Shown: piece after piece, positions 7,377-16,454 of the stretch
How the letters are laid out: each line of letters starts with the position of its first letter
Position numbering within the stretch: position 1 is the first letter of the stretch
NCBI GenBank assembly: GCA_050179685.1
Contig: JBFXEW010000006.1
Location: 1 to 64,000, forward strand
Reading direction: 5' to 3'
DNA from: GWE2-40-63 sp050179685
GTDB taxonomy: Bacteria > Bacteroidota > Bacteroidia > Bacteroidales > SZUA-534
Length of the DNA: 64,000 bases
Program-made: the position numbers and the translations under genes
Notes under the pieces: generated by a model
Databases searched by the model: none
The model's input: only the letters and a program-made list of their open reading frames with translations
Told to the model about the DNA's origin: nothing

Positions 7377-10013
7377 ATGACAAAAGCAGCGACGTTATTG
7401 GCATTGGTATGCTTTGTATTTCAATTAAACGCAGCCAGTTTAAAACGGGAATACGTTACCCAAAAAACCGAAAATCAAATACTTGTTGACGGTCAACTGA
7501 GCGATGACGCCTGGAAAAATGCCAATTGGAAAGAAGGATTTACCATGTATTATCCTTACGACAACAAAACACCTTCACAAGCCACTCAATTTGCCATTCT
7601 TTACGACGACAATTTTATGTACGTAGCCATCAGGGCTTTCGACAGTGAGCCTGAGAAAATTACCCGTCGCATTACCCGCCGCGATAACCTGGATGGTGAT
7701 TATATGGGTATTCAGCTCGACAGCTATAACGACAAACAAACCGCTTATTGTTTTAATGTAAGTGCCGCCGGAACCAAGCAGGATGTATATATTTCGGGCG
7801 ATGGCGACAGCAACGACGATTCCTGGGATCCCATCTGGTGGGCCGAAACCCGTGTTGTGGAAGATGGCTGGATTGCTGAAATGAAGATTCCTTTTTCGCA
7901 ATTGCGTTTTATTAATTCCTACGAGCAAACCTGGGGAATTCAGGTGGAGCGATACATTCACCGGTTCGAAGAACATTCCATGTGGCAGCCAAAAAAGCGG
8001 AACGATCCGGGATGGGTTCACCATTTTGGACAAATGTCGGGCTTAAATAATATTCAACCCAAACGTACTTTCGATTTATATCCTTATGTATTGGGAAGCA
8101 CCTCGAGTTATGAGAAAGAAGAGGGCAATCCCTTTGCCGATGGCAGCGATTGGAAAGGAAATATAGGGCTCGACGGAAAGGTTGGTCTTACCAACAATCT
8201 TACCTTAGATTTTACTATTAACCCCGATTTTGGACAGGTTGAAGCCGACCCATCAACAGTAAACCTTAGCGGATTTGAACTCTTTTTTCAGGAAAAACGT
8301 CCCTTTTTTATCGAAGGAAGTAACATTATTAATTTCCCCTTAATGATTGGCGATGGTGATCTGGCTTTTGAAAACATGTTTTACAGTCGGCGCATTGGCC
8401 GCAGACCTCATCACAATCCCGACACAATAGATAATGATTATGCCCGGATTCCTGATAACACCACCATTCTTGGAGCGGCTAAAATTACCGGACGAACAGA
8501 AAACGGACTGAGTATTGGAATTATGGAGAGCTTTACAGCCAAAGAACGTGCTGAAATTCGTTACAACGATACAGAAACCCGCTATGAAACGGTAGAACCC
8601 GCCACCAATTATTCAGTAATTAGTCTGCAAAAAGATTTTGGCGGAGGAAACACCTTGCTGGGTGGCATGCTTACGGCTACAAACCGCTTAATTGATGATG
8701 AACATCTAAATTACCTTCATACCAATGCTTATTCGGGAGGAATAAACTTTACCAAATACTGGAAAGATAAAACCTGGTATGTCATGGCAAAAGGAGCATT
8801 TACCTATGTTGAGGGCAGCGCCGAATCCATTACCGAAACCCAGTTGTCATCCACACATTTATTTCAGCGTCCCGATGCCAAACATGTTACCATGGACTCA
8901 ACGCTCACCTCACTTTCGGGGTATGGAGGTAATGTGTTTGTCGGAAAAAGCGGAGGGAATCGCTTAAGTTTTATTGCCGGGCTTTATTTTAAAAACCCCG
9001 GTCTTGAATTAAATGATATGGGTTATGTGCGTCATGTGGACGATTTAATCTCAATTTTTTGGATGGGATATCGTATCAATGAGCCGTTCTCAATTTTTAA
9101 AAACATTAGCATCAACCTGAATCATTGGTCTTCGTTCGATTTTGGAGGAACTTATCTGGGACAGGGTGGAAACATTAATGGAAATGCAACCTTTAAAAAT
9201 AATTTTTCAATGGGCGGTGGCTTTAATATAGAAGGCGAGCAAATTGCCACCTCTCATTTACGCGGTGGGCCTTCGTATCGCTTGCCTGGGAGTCATAATG
9301 CATGGCTTTGGGTGGAATCGGATTCACGAAAAAAATTAATTGCGTCGGTAAACACAACCTTTGTATCAGGAAATGAGGATTATTACAGCCAGGTAAGTCT
9401 TTCGGCCGGATTAACCTACAAACCCATGAAAAACATTGAGATTGAAGTAGAACCAAGTTATAGCAACAAGGAAGATCAACAACAATATGTCGAAGCCATT
9501 GAACACACTGTTGGTAAGCGCTATGTGCTGGGAACCATCAATCAAAAAATACTGAGTGCTTCGTTGCGCATTAATTATAACCTTACTCCCGACCTGTCGA
9601 TTCAATACTGGGGGCAACCATTTTTTGCAACCGGAGCTTATACCGACTTTAAGTATGTTAGCGATGCACACAACGATGATTTTGCAAAGCGCTATTACAC
9701 CTATACTTCAGCAGAAATTAACCGAAACATAAGCGATCCGGATGATATTATTCTCGAAGTTGATGAGGCTGCCAATGGTAGTCTTGATTATACTTTTAAA
9801 AATCCGGATTTTAATACCAAAGTGTTTTTGTCGAATCTGGTTGCCCGCTGGGAATATCGTCCGGGATCGGTATTGTTTTTTGTTTGGTCGCAAAACCGCG
9901 AACATTTTACCTCTGATCCGACGCAATCGCTGGGAACCAGTATGAATAACCTGTTCGATTTTAAAGCACGAAATACTTTTCTTATAAAGTTATCGTACCG
10001 AATAGGCGTGTAA
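7377..10013 (+). CDS. DUF5916 outer-membrane protein with N-terminal CBM9-like domain
   Basis: An 878-residue protein with a signal peptide ending near NAAS. Residues about 30-190 form a carbohydrate-binding family 9-like domain: ILVDGQLSDDAWKNANW, then TQFAILYDDNFMYVAIRAFD. The rest is the DUF5916 beta-barrel-like region, including the family hallmark INPDFGQVEADPSTVNLSGF followed by FFQEKRPFFIEGS, and alternating strands to a terminal LIKLSYRIGV. The family is common in Bacteroidota and is presumed to reside in the outer membrane; its role is unknown and carbohydrate binding is inferred only from the N-terminal fold. The ATG at 7377 is preferred over the GTG at 7374. It ends at a strong terminator. 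Confidence 0.88.
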   Translation: MTKAATLLALVCFVFQLNAASLKREYVTQKTENQILVDGQLSDDAWKNANWKEGFTMYYPYDNKTPSQATQFAILYDDNFMYVAIRAFDSEPEKITRRITRRDNLDGDYMGIQLDSYNDKQTAYCFNVSAAGTKQDVYISGDGDSNDDSWDPIWWAETRVVEDGWIAEMKIPFSQLRFINSYEQTWGIQVERYIHRFEEHSMWQPKKRNDPGWVHHFGQMSGLNNIQPKRTFDLYPYVLGSTSSYEKEEGNPFADGSDWKGNIGLDGKVGLTNNLTLDFTINPDFGQVEADPSTVNLSGFELFFQEKRPFFIEGSNIINFPLMIGDGDLAFENMFYSRRIGRRPHHNPDTIDNDYARIPDNTTILGAAKITGRTENGLSIGIMESFTAKERAEIRYNDTETRYETVEPATNYSVISLQKDFGGGNTLLGGMLTATNRLIDDEHLNYLHTNAYSGGINFTKYWKDKTWYVMAKGAFTYVEGSAESITETQLSSTHLFQRPDAKHVTMDSTLTSLSGYGGNVFVGKSGGNRLSFIAGLYFKNPGLELNDMGYVRHVDDLISIFWMGYRINEPFSIFKNISINLNHWSSFDFGGTYLGQGGNINGNATFKNNFSMGGGFNIEGEQIATSHLRGGPSYRLPGSHNAWLWVESDSRKKLIASVNTTFVSGNEDYYSQVSLSAGLTYKPMKNIEIEVEPSYSNKEDQQQYVEAIEHTVGKRYVLGTINQKILSASLRINYNLTPDLSIQYWGQPFFATGAYTDFKYVSDAHNDDFAKRYYTYTSAEINRNISDPDDIILEVDEAANGSLDYTFKNPDFNTKVFLSNLVARWEYRPGSVLFFVWSQNREHFTSDPTQSLGTSMNNLFDFKARNTFLIKLSYRIGV

Positions 10014-10039
10014 TAAGAATAAAAAGGGTTTCTTATAAA

Positions 10040-10076
10040 AAAGACCTGCAAAATTGTTTGTGCTTTGCAGGTCTTT
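10040..10076. terminator. Bidirectional terminator after the DUF5916 gene
   Basis: AAAGACCTGCAAA (10040-10052) pairs with TTTGCAGGTCTTT (10064-10076). The element sits between converging genes ending at 10013 and 10082. Its stem repeats the AAGACCTGC core of the terminator at 6441-6480. Confidence 0.85.
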
Positions 10077-10081
10077 GTAGT

Positions 10082-10831
10082 TTATAATAAAGTGCGGTTT
10101 AGTAAATGCAGGTCTTCAATTTTTGATATCAGACTTTGTTTTAAGCGGTAGTTTTTTAAAAGTTCCAAATGATTGGCGTGATGCATATCGGTACCCAACC
10201 ATTCCACCATTTTATTTTCAATAAGCAATTCACCGGCTTTTGCCACTTGTGGTCCATAATTTCCCATTAACGATAGCAGGTTTATCTGGAATAAAACATC
10301 GCGATCTTTTAATTCGAAAAGGGGTTTTGGGTTGTTGTGCCAGTACAAATACCTTTCGGGATGCGCTAATATAGGGCGATAGCCGTTGGTTTGCAGCTTA
10401 AAAAACACTTCGTTCATATTAACCGGAGGCTCAACAAAAGAGAATTCAACCAGCAGGTAATTGTTACCAAAAGTAAGCAGCGAATTGCTTTCAACCTTTT
10501 CCATAAATTCAAAATCGATGTAGTATTCTGCGGCGGCTTCAATGTTTAATGGTATTTCAGTCTGTTGAATTTTCTGCTTAAGTTGAATTAACCCGTTTTG
10601 AATGGTTTCCGGCGAATTGCGGTAAAAATCGCTCATTACGTGGGGTGTGGTAATGGCTTTTTGGTAACCCAAATCAACCAGTCCACGAGCCAGTTCCAGC
10701 GAATCTTCGAACGATGGAGAGCCATCGTCGATGCCGGGAATCAGGTGCGAGTGAATGTCGCATCCCAATTTCGACAAGTCGAAAGGAACCAGGTGATCTT
10801 TTTTTCCAAACAAACGGCCGAAACGTGACAT
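10082..10831 (-). CDS. CpsB/CapC-type tyrosine phosphatase (PHP domain)
   Basis: A 249-residue PHP-domain phosphatase of the CpsB/Wzb-substitute family that dephosphorylates tyrosine kinases controlling capsule or exopolysaccharide export. Key features are the metal motif DIHSHLIPGIDDGSPS near the N-terminus, TTPHVMSDFY, the Glu in EAAAEYYID, ILAHPERY, and the late GTDMHHANH. I chose the ATG at 10831 because it falls 4 bases after the rfbB stop; a longer frame to 10879 would overlap rfbB. Coupling with rfbB fits a surface-polysaccharide role. Confidence 0.9.
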   Translation of the reverse strand: MSRFGRLFGKKDHLVPFDLSKLGCDIHSHLIPGIDDGSPSFEDSLELARGLVDLGYQKAITTPHVMSDFYRNSPETIQNGLIQLKQKIQQTEIPLNIEAAAEYYIDFEFMEKVESNSLLTFGNNYLLVEFSFVEPPVNMNEVFFKLQTNGYRPILAHPERYLYWHNNPKPLFELKDRDVLFQINLLSLMGNYGPQVAKAGELLIENKMVEWLGTDMHHANHLELLKNYRLKQSLISKIEDLHLLNRTLL

Positions 10832-10835
10832 TGTT

Positions 10836-11891
10836 TTATCGGTTGGTGTACATGTGATCGTAATATGCTTCGTAAGCACCTGAAACTATGCGGTCCATCC
10901 AATCCTGATTAGCCAGGTACCAATCAACCGTTTTTTCAAGTCCTGTTTCAAAAGTTAATGAGGGTAACCATCCCAATTCTTTTTCAATCAATGATGCATC
11001 AATGGCGTAGCGTAAATCGTGTCCGGCTCGGTCGGTAACATAGGTAATTAATTTTTCCGATTCTCCGGTTTCTCGTCCCAGTTTTTTGTCCATCACAGCG
11101 CAAAGCAGCTTTATTAAATCAATGTTTGTCCATTCGTTATGTCCGCCAATATTGTAGGTTTTTCCGTTTTTGGCTTCATGATAAATTAAATCGATGGCGC
11201 GTGCATGATCTTCTACATACAACCAATCGCGTATGTTTTCACCTTTTCCGTAAATGGGAATGGGCTTGTTGTTTTTAATATTATTGATGGCCAGGGGTAA
11301 TAATTTTTCGGGAAACTGGTTTGGGCCGTAGTTATTTGAGCAGTTACTAATTACAATGGGAAGTTTGTAGGTGTTTTTATAAGCCCTTACAAAGTGGTCG
11401 CTCGATGCTTTTGAAGCCGAATAGGGACTTTTGGGATCGTAAGCCGTTTCTTCGGTAAAAAATCCGGTATCGCCCAAAGCGCCATATACTTCGTCGGTCG
11501 AGATGTGATAAAACCGTTTGCCTTCAAACTGTCCTTTCCATTGTTCTTTGGCTGCATTCAGCAGGTTTACGGTTCCCAGCACATTGGTGTTGATAAAAGC
11601 CATGGGGTCGCTTATTGAACGATCAACATGACTTTCGGCAGCCAGGTGAATTACCCCGTCGAAAGGATATTGTTTGAACAGGGAAAAAATAAAATCGGCG
11701 TCAACAATATCACCTTTTACAAAAGTGTAATTGGTTTTTTTATCGATGTCGCTCAGGTTTTCAAGGTTTCCGGCGTAAGTAAGTTTATCCAGATTTACAA
11801 TGTGGTAATCGGGATATTTATTTACAAACAAACGCACTACATGCGAGCCAATAAATCCTGCTCCTCCGGTAATTAGTATGGTTTTGTTCAT
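10836..11891 (-). CDS. rfbB: dTDP-glucose 4,6-dehydratase
   Basis: A 351-residue short-chain dehydrogenase/reductase that converts dTDP-glucose to dTDP-4-keto-6-deoxyglucose, the second step toward dTDP-rhamnose and related sugars. The Rossmann motif GGAGFIGSHVVR is at residues 8-19, the conserved region YHISTDEVYGALGDTG holds the catalytic Thr-Asp-Glu, and YSASKASSDH holds the Tyr-x3-Lys pair. The other rml genes (A, C, D) are not adjacent. It is followed 4 bases later by the CpsB-like phosphatase gene. Confidence 0.95.
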   Translation of the reverse strand: MNKTILITGGAGFIGSHVVRLFVNKYPDYHIVNLDKLTYAGNLENLSDIDKKTNYTFVKGDIVDADFIFSLFKQYPFDGVIHLAAESHVDRSISDPMAFINTNVLGTVNLLNAAKEQWKGQFEGKRFYHISTDEVYGALGDTGFFTEETAYDPKSPYSASKASSDHFVRAYKNTYKLPIVISNCSNNYGPNQFPEKLLPLAINNIKNNKPIPIYGKGENIRDWLYVEDHARAIDLIYHEAKNGKTYNIGGHNEWTNIDLIKLLCAVMDKKLGRETGESEKLITYVTDRAGHDLRYAIDASLIEKELGWLPSLTFETGLEKTVDWYLANQDWMDRIVSGAYEAYYDHMYTNR

Positions 11892-11999
11892 TTTGTTAGA
11901 AATTTCAAATATTTTAGATTCAATTACTTATATTTATGCTGATTTGCAAACATACACAATTTTAAAAAGAGCCATAGTGAATGGCAGCAAGAAAATTGT

Positions 12000-12007
12000 T
12001 AATTTTG
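12000..12007 (+). promoter_or_regulatory. Candidate -7 box for the HU-SPOR gene
   Basis: TAATTTTG matches TAnnTTTG and lies 18 bases before the ATG at 12026, implying a very short 5' leader. No clear -33 TTTG is present. Confidence 0.4.
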
Positions 12008-12025
12008 CAGCATAAAATACGATTC

Positions 12026-13012
12026 ATGCAAGATATTAACAAATACATCAGCGGTTTACTTTTTATTCACGACTGTGTTATTCTGCCGGGCTTTGGCGGT
12101 TTTGTAACAAACTACCATGCCGCCGAACACAACGATAGCAGTCATACTTTTCAGCCGCCAAAAAAAGATGTATTGTTCAATAAAAACCTCACCTATAACG
12201 ATGGCTTGCTGCTGAATTATCTGGCAAAAAATCAGGGAGTCACTTATCAGGAAGCGAAAAGGCGTATTCAGGACGAAGTTCAACAGGCATGGCTCCGTCT
12301 CGATAAAGGAGAAGCGGTAAGCTTTGAAGGAGTGGGCACATTCCGTCTTGACGAAAACAACAACCTGCTTTTTGATCCGGCCGACACCGAGAATTTTTTA
12401 ACCGATGCCTATGGCATGGCTTCGTTTCGTTTTCCTCCGCTCCATTACCACAAAAACGCACGTGAAGTAGTTCCCATCTATAACGCCGATCAAAACATGA
12501 ATCAGGGTATCAAACGAACGTTAAAAATTGCAGCCGTGGTGCTTCCCATTGTCGGATTGCTGACTTTAATTCCTTACACCAAAAGTATCAGGCAGCAGCA
12601 AACAGCCGGTTACGCTTTTGGCGATTCAAGCAGCGAACCCATTGAGGCAACACACTCGGCCATGCCGGTAAACGACGATATGGAGCAAGTGCTCGATATT
12701 GCCACCGATAAAAGACAGGCTTTGTTTTATACGGAGGAGCCCAAACCTCTTATAAAAAAACCGGAGACCATTGAACAGGTATATTATATAATTGGTGCCA
12801 GCTATAAAGAAGAAGCCAATGCAAAGCATCATGCTTCTCAATTTAAAAAAAGTGGTTTTAATGCCGAAGTAATTTTTGCCGACGATTTGTACCGCGTATC
12901 ACTTAATTCGTTCGACAGCAAAGTAAATGCTTTGCACGAACTTCGCCGCATCCGCAGTACCCCAGATAACGAAAAGGTTTGGCTTTACGCAAAACAAAAC
13001 TCACAGGAATAA
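12026..13012 (+). CDS. HU-like domain / SPOR domain membrane protein
   Basis: A 328-residue protein typical of Bacteroidota. Residues about 1-125 form a CCDC81-like prokaryotic HU domain (ISGLLFIHDCVILPGFGGF, then SFEGVGTFRLDENN). A single hydrophobic helix at about 160-180 (LKIAAVVLPIVGLLTLIPY) follows, then a linker and a C-terminal SPOR domain (VYYIIGASYKEEANAKHHAS, ending near VWLYAKQ). SPOR domains bind denuded peptidoglycan at division sites. The arrangement predicts an HU-like domain in the cytoplasm and SPOR in the periplasm, so it could link nucleoid or another partner to septal wall; this is inference. The ATG at 12026 fits the domain start. Confidence 0.88.
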   Translation: MQDINKYISGLLFIHDCVILPGFGGFVTNYHAAEHNDSSHTFQPPKKDVLFNKNLTYNDGLLLNYLAKNQGVTYQEAKRRIQDEVQQAWLRLDKGEAVSFEGVGTFRLDENNNLLFDPADTENFLTDAYGMASFRFPPLHYHKNAREVVPIYNADQNMNQGIKRTLKIAAVVLPIVGLLTLIPYTKSIRQQQTAGYAFGDSSSEPIEATHSAMPVNDDMEQVLDIATDKRQALFYTEEPKPLIKKPETIEQVYYIIGASYKEEANAKHHASQFKKSGFNAEVIFADDLYRVSLNSFDSKVNALHELRRIRSTPDNEKVWLYAKQNSQE

Positions 13013-13141
13013 GCGATTTACCAACTCAAGGTTTAAAAGAGTTCTCTTGAAACAAAACAAAAAAGAGATTCAACTTACATCGTGGTATTAAGGCTTTTTA
13101 AAAGAAGCCCTTTTCTTTTTTCTTATTTTAAATTAAAATTA

Positions 13142-13149
13142 TACCTTTG
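13142..13149 (+). promoter_or_regulatory. Candidate -7 box for metK
   Basis: TACCTTTG matches TAnnTTTG and sits immediately upstream of the SAM-II-like aptamer, so transcription would start just before the aptamer at about 13155. Confidence 0.55.
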
Positions 13150-13157
13150 GGCACTCA

Positions 13158-13210
13158 ATTGTGGAAAGATTTGAACGGATTGCAACCACAGAAAAAAATG
13201 CTAAAATGTA
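13158..13210 (+). promoter_or_regulatory. SAM-II-like riboswitch upstream of metK
   Basis: A stem TGTGG (13160-13164) pairs with CCACA (13186-13190) and encloses the loop GATTTGAACGGATTGCAA (13168-13185), which closely matches the conserved SAM-II loop as I remember it (GATTTAACCGTATTGCAA in the metX reference). An A-rich linker then leads to ATGCTAAAATG (13198-13208), matching the conserved GCTAAA segment that forms the pseudoknot. SAM-II aptamers bind S-adenosylmethionine, and metK makes SAM, so feedback control is expected. The assignment rests on recalled consensus, not on a covariance search. Confidence 0.75.
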
Positions 13211-13263
13211 TTACTTTCTGCGTAACATTCATCGGCTTTCCCTGTTATAGTTTACAATTTTAA
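13198..13263 (+). CDS. Possible 21-codon leader ORF between the SAM-II element and metK
   Basis: An ATG at 13198, inside the 3' part of the SAM-II-like element, opens a frame of 21 codons ending with TAA at 13261-13263, ten bases before the metK ATG. The peptide is hydrophobic (MLKCITFCVTFIGFPCYSLQ then F). If translated, it would place its start codon under direct riboswitch control and could couple to metK. A second ATG at 13206 opens a 14-codon frame. There is no proof that either is translated. Confidence 0.3.
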   Translation: MLKCITFCVTFIGFPCYSLQF

Positions 13264-13273
13264 ATGTATTGTT

Positions 13274-14524
13274 ATGGGATATTTATTTACGTCCGAATCG
13301 GTATCAGAAGGCCATCCTGATAAAGTAGCTGACCAAATTTCTGACGCCTTATTAGATAATTTTTTAGCTTTTGATGAACAATCGAAAGTAGCTTGCGAAA
13401 CCCTGGTTACTACCGGGCAGGTGGTTTTGGCGGGTGAAGTGCGCTCACAAACTTATGTCGATGTGCAGGAAGTAGCACGTAAAGTGATTAACAAAATTGG
13501 TTATACCAAAAGTGAATACCGTTTTGAAGGTGAATCGTGCGGGGTGCTTTCGGCTATTCATGAGCAAAGTGCCGATATTAACCGGGGTGTTGACCGCGAA
13601 GATCGCATAAATCAGGGAGCCGGTGATCAGGGAATGATGTTCGGATACGCTTGTCGCGAAACGGACGATTACATGCCATTGGCTTTGGAACTGTCGCATC
13701 GCTTATTGCTCGATTTGGCAGCTATTCGCCGCGAAGGAAAAGAGATGACTTACTTGCGTCCCGACTCAAAAAGCCAGGTAACCATTGAATATGGCGACGA
13801 TAACCAACCCAAACGGGTACACACCATTGTTGTATCGACTCAACACGATGAGTTTGATGCTGATGAGCCCATGCTGGCAAAAATTAAAGATGATGTAAGA
13901 AGAATCTTGATTCCACGTACCGTTGCCCAATTACCGGAGCGTGTAAAAGCCTTATTCGACGAAGATTATATTTTGCATGTTAATCCAACCGGAAAATTTG
14001 TTATCGGTGGTCCCCATGGCGATACCGGATTAACCGGGCGAAAAATTATTGTTGATACCTATGGTGGAAAAGGAGCTCATGGTGGTGGCGCTTTTTCAGG
14101 AAAAGATCCATCGAAAGTTGACCGTTCGGCAGCTTATGCCGCCCGCCACATTGCTAAAAACATGGTTGCTGCCGAAATAGCCGATGAGGTTTTGGTACAG
14201 TTAGCCTACGCTATTGGTGTAGCCAAACCCGTGGGTGTTTTTGTAAACACTTATGGAACTGCTAAAGTTAATTTAAGTGATGGTGAGATTGCACAAAAAA
14301 TTGAATCAATTTTTGATTTGCGTCCTGCAGCTATTGAAGACCGATTAAAGCTTCGCAATCCTATTTATCAGGAAACTGCGGCCTACGGACACATGGGCCG
14401 GACCCCACGGGTAGTTACAAAAACCTTTGAATCGCCTTATTCGGGTAAAAAAATCATAGAGGTTGAATTATTCACCTGGGAAAAGCTGGATTATGTAGAA
14501 GCAATTAAAAAAGCACTTGCTTAA
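13274..14524 (+). CDS. metK: S-adenosylmethionine synthetase
   Basis: A 416-residue methionine adenosyltransferase that makes SAM from methionine and ATP. Signatures: TSESVSEGHPDKVADQISDA near the start, the ATP-binding hexapeptide GAGDQG (within NQGAGDQGMMFGYA), and the glycine-rich GGGAFSGKDPSKVDRSAAY. Length is normal for the Bacteroidota form. The gene stands alone behind a SAM-II-like riboswitch and ends in a good terminator, so SAM feedback on its own expression is the likely control. Confidence 0.97.
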   Translation: MGYLFTSESVSEGHPDKVADQISDALLDNFLAFDEQSKVACETLVTTGQVVLAGEVRSQTYVDVQEVARKVINKIGYTKSEYRFEGESCGVLSAIHEQSADINRGVDREDRINQGAGDQGMMFGYACRETDDYMPLALELSHRLLLDLAAIRREGKEMTYLRPDSKSQVTIEYGDDNQPKRVHTIVVSTQHDEFDADEPMLAKIKDDVRRILIPRTVAQLPERVKALFDEDYILHVNPTGKFVIGGPHGDTGLTGRKIIVDTYGGKGAHGGGAFSGKDPSKVDRSAAYAARHIAKNMVAAEIADEVLVQLAYAIGVAKPVGVFVNTYGTAKVNLSDGEIAQKIESIFDLRPAAIEDRLKLRNPIYQETAAYGHMGRTPRVVTKTFESPYSGKKIIEVELFTWEKLDYVEAIKKALA

Positions 14525-14544
14525 CCTCACACTTTAAAAAGATT

Positions 14545-14575
14545 AAAAGCCGCAAGATAATCCTTGTGGCTTTTT
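14545..14575 (+). terminator. Terminator after metK
   Basis: AAAAGCCGCAAG (14545-14556) pairs with CTTGTGGCTTTT with one mismatch, followed by a T-rich tail. It lies 20 bases past the metK stop and before the converging barrel gene. Confidence 0.8.
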
Positions 14576-14640
14576 CTTTATATACCCACCTGAAAACAAT
14601 GCTTATTAAAAAAATTGATTCAATGTTTGAGATTGAGTAA

Positions 14641-16317
14641 TCAGAAATCGTAATAGAAATTTTGAAGCGAGGTACGAATACCAAATGTGATTAACGATTG
14701 TTTGTTGCTGATCGAATTGATTTGTTCGTTGCGCCGGGTGTATGCTACATAAACATTTAGATTGGTTCGTGGATTAACCAGATAGGCGAGCATTAACGAA
14801 GCGTACGAAAGATTTATGGTTTGTGCCTGCCCCAGATAATTATCGTATTCTTTAGCCCGGGTGTCGTATGAATTATAGATGTCGTTACCATAATTCATCC
14901 CGGCGGTATCGCTTCCGTGACGGGCATGTGAAAAACGTCCTTCAACAAAAATTCGATTGTGCTGGTATCGTAAAAAAGTAAGCGATTCCCAAAAATTCGA
15001 ACCCAAAGGATGAGCCAGAGGCTGGTTGTGATGTCCGTAGTTCTGAAGCGTACTGTAATGCGAGTACATAAAAGGGCGTACATAATTGAACTCAGTTTGC
15101 ACATCGAAGTGTTGCCAATCGAATAAATCAAAAGTTTTATAACCGGCCTGAAATGCCCACTTATTTGCCCACCAGCCATTGCCGGCTTTAATCTCGCTCA
15201 GTTTAAACTCATCAATCATGGCCTGGCCATAAAACACATGGTTTTTAAACAGCGTCAGTTTTCCGCTTACGCCCATCAGCGCATTATCGGGCGAACCGAC
15301 TGAAAATTCAACCGGTCGCAAAAAGATTACCGGATTGGCATAATTCATATCGAAACCTCGCACTCCGCTGGTATCGGCATGTTGCCAGATGATTGCTTCA
15401 AAAAAACCAATATTTAACCAGGGCGTTACACTCCAATCGAGGTAATGCATCGAGGCCCATTTTTTATTATAAGGCGATTCAAATTGAGGTTTATTGCGAA
15501 TATCCTGTAACTGCATCCACAGGTTTACATATTTTATGTTCCAAAAATCGGTGGTAATGCGCAAAAAGGGATAACTAAATGCATTATCCGACAAAAGTAA
15601 AGAACGGTAACCATCGCCAATAAAATTTTTGCCGTGCCCAAATGTAAAGTTGAAATGTGCGTTTGGAGAAAATGAAACCCAGGCTTCGGCAAATCCATAA
15701 TCGTAGTTGTGTTGGGTGGAATCGCCAAAACTTTTACCCGCTCCTTGTCCGGGAATTACCCGCTGTCCGATATCCTGAATGCGGTCGTGTCGGTAATCGA
15801 AAAACGAGGCCTGGTTTTCGTAAAACGATGTGCTGACAGCAACTTTTTTTCCCAATTGCGCATTTACCATGATGCCACGGGTATTTATCCAGCTTTTTTC
15901 ATCGTAAGTGTTGTCGCGCCCCAGTTCAAACTGAAAAAGCGGATCGATGGTAAAAGAGAAATCGTTTTTTTTATATTGAACCAGGCTGCGGTTAAAAAGA
16001 ATATCGGCAAACTTTGTGTTTACAGGTTTGGAATAGATGCTGTTGAGCGAAACAATGGAATCGGTTTGTGTTTTTAAGTAGGGTTTTACCGAAGTGTGAA
16101 AGCGTTCCGACGATTGATACACATAACGATCGTAATGCCGAAACGAATGATTTTGATACAGGGAATGAGACTCCTGAGCCTGAAGCGAACCGAAAAGCAC
16201 AAAAATTGAAAAGATAAATGGGATTAGCAGGCGCTGAATTTTATCCGTTTTATTTGTGAGGTGTTTTTTTTTGTTAGCCGAAATTTTGTTTTTATGCTTA
16301 AGCCAGGTGTTTATCAT
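14641..16317 (-). CDS. RemB/Wzi-like outer-membrane beta-barrel protein
   Basis: A 558-residue protein with an unusually long, Lys-rich N-terminal region before the signal core (LLIPFIFSIFVLFGSLQAQE). The mature part is rich in alternating aromatic strands, e.g. FTFGHGKNFIGDGYRSLLLS and FWNIKYVNLWMQLQD, ending in FGIRTSLQNFYYDF, a typical barrel end with terminal Phe. The GKNFIGDGYRSLLLSD segment resembles proteins annotated as gliding motility RemB, related to Wzi capsule-assembly barrels. I infer an outer-membrane location and a role with surface polysaccharide or motility; the RemB name is from memory of the family. Confidence 0.65.
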   Translation of the reverse strand: MINTWLKHKNKISANKKKHLTNKTDKIQRLLIPFIFSIFVLFGSLQAQESHSLYQNHSFRHYDRYVYQSSERFHTSVKPYLKTQTDSIVSLNSIYSKPVNTKFADILFNRSLVQYKKNDFSFTIDPLFQFELGRDNTYDEKSWINTRGIMVNAQLGKKVAVSTSFYENQASFFDYRHDRIQDIGQRVIPGQGAGKSFGDSTQHNYDYGFAEAWVSFSPNAHFNFTFGHGKNFIGDGYRSLLLSDNAFSYPFLRITTDFWNIKYVNLWMQLQDIRNKPQFESPYNKKWASMHYLDWSVTPWLNIGFFEAIIWQHADTSGVRGFDMNYANPVIFLRPVEFSVGSPDNALMGVSGKLTLFKNHVFYGQAMIDEFKLSEIKAGNGWWANKWAFQAGYKTFDLFDWQHFDVQTEFNYVRPFMYSHYSTLQNYGHHNQPLAHPLGSNFWESLTFLRYQHNRIFVEGRFSHARHGSDTAGMNYGNDIYNSYDTRAKEYDNYLGQAQTINLSYASLMLAYLVNPRTNLNVYVAYTRRNEQINSISNKQSLITFGIRTSLQNFYYDF

Positions 16318-16454
16318 ATTATCATTATTTAAAAAGTAAAAATAGAAATAAATTTACCATCAATAGAATCATTTCCATGAATGGATGCGAATATTTGGTC
16401 TGAAGCCCTTTCTTTTTTAATCTGTCGAAAAAAAGGAGTGTCGACAGGCAAGTA

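Noticed and set aside
7575..8033. 152-residue minus-strand ORF within the DUF5916 gene
   Set aside because: It is an antisense shadow of a well-supported coding region and has no family features.
10832..10879. N-terminal extension of the CpsB-like phosphatase
   Set aside because: It would overlap rfbB and adds residues not seen in the family; the ATG at 10831 fits better.
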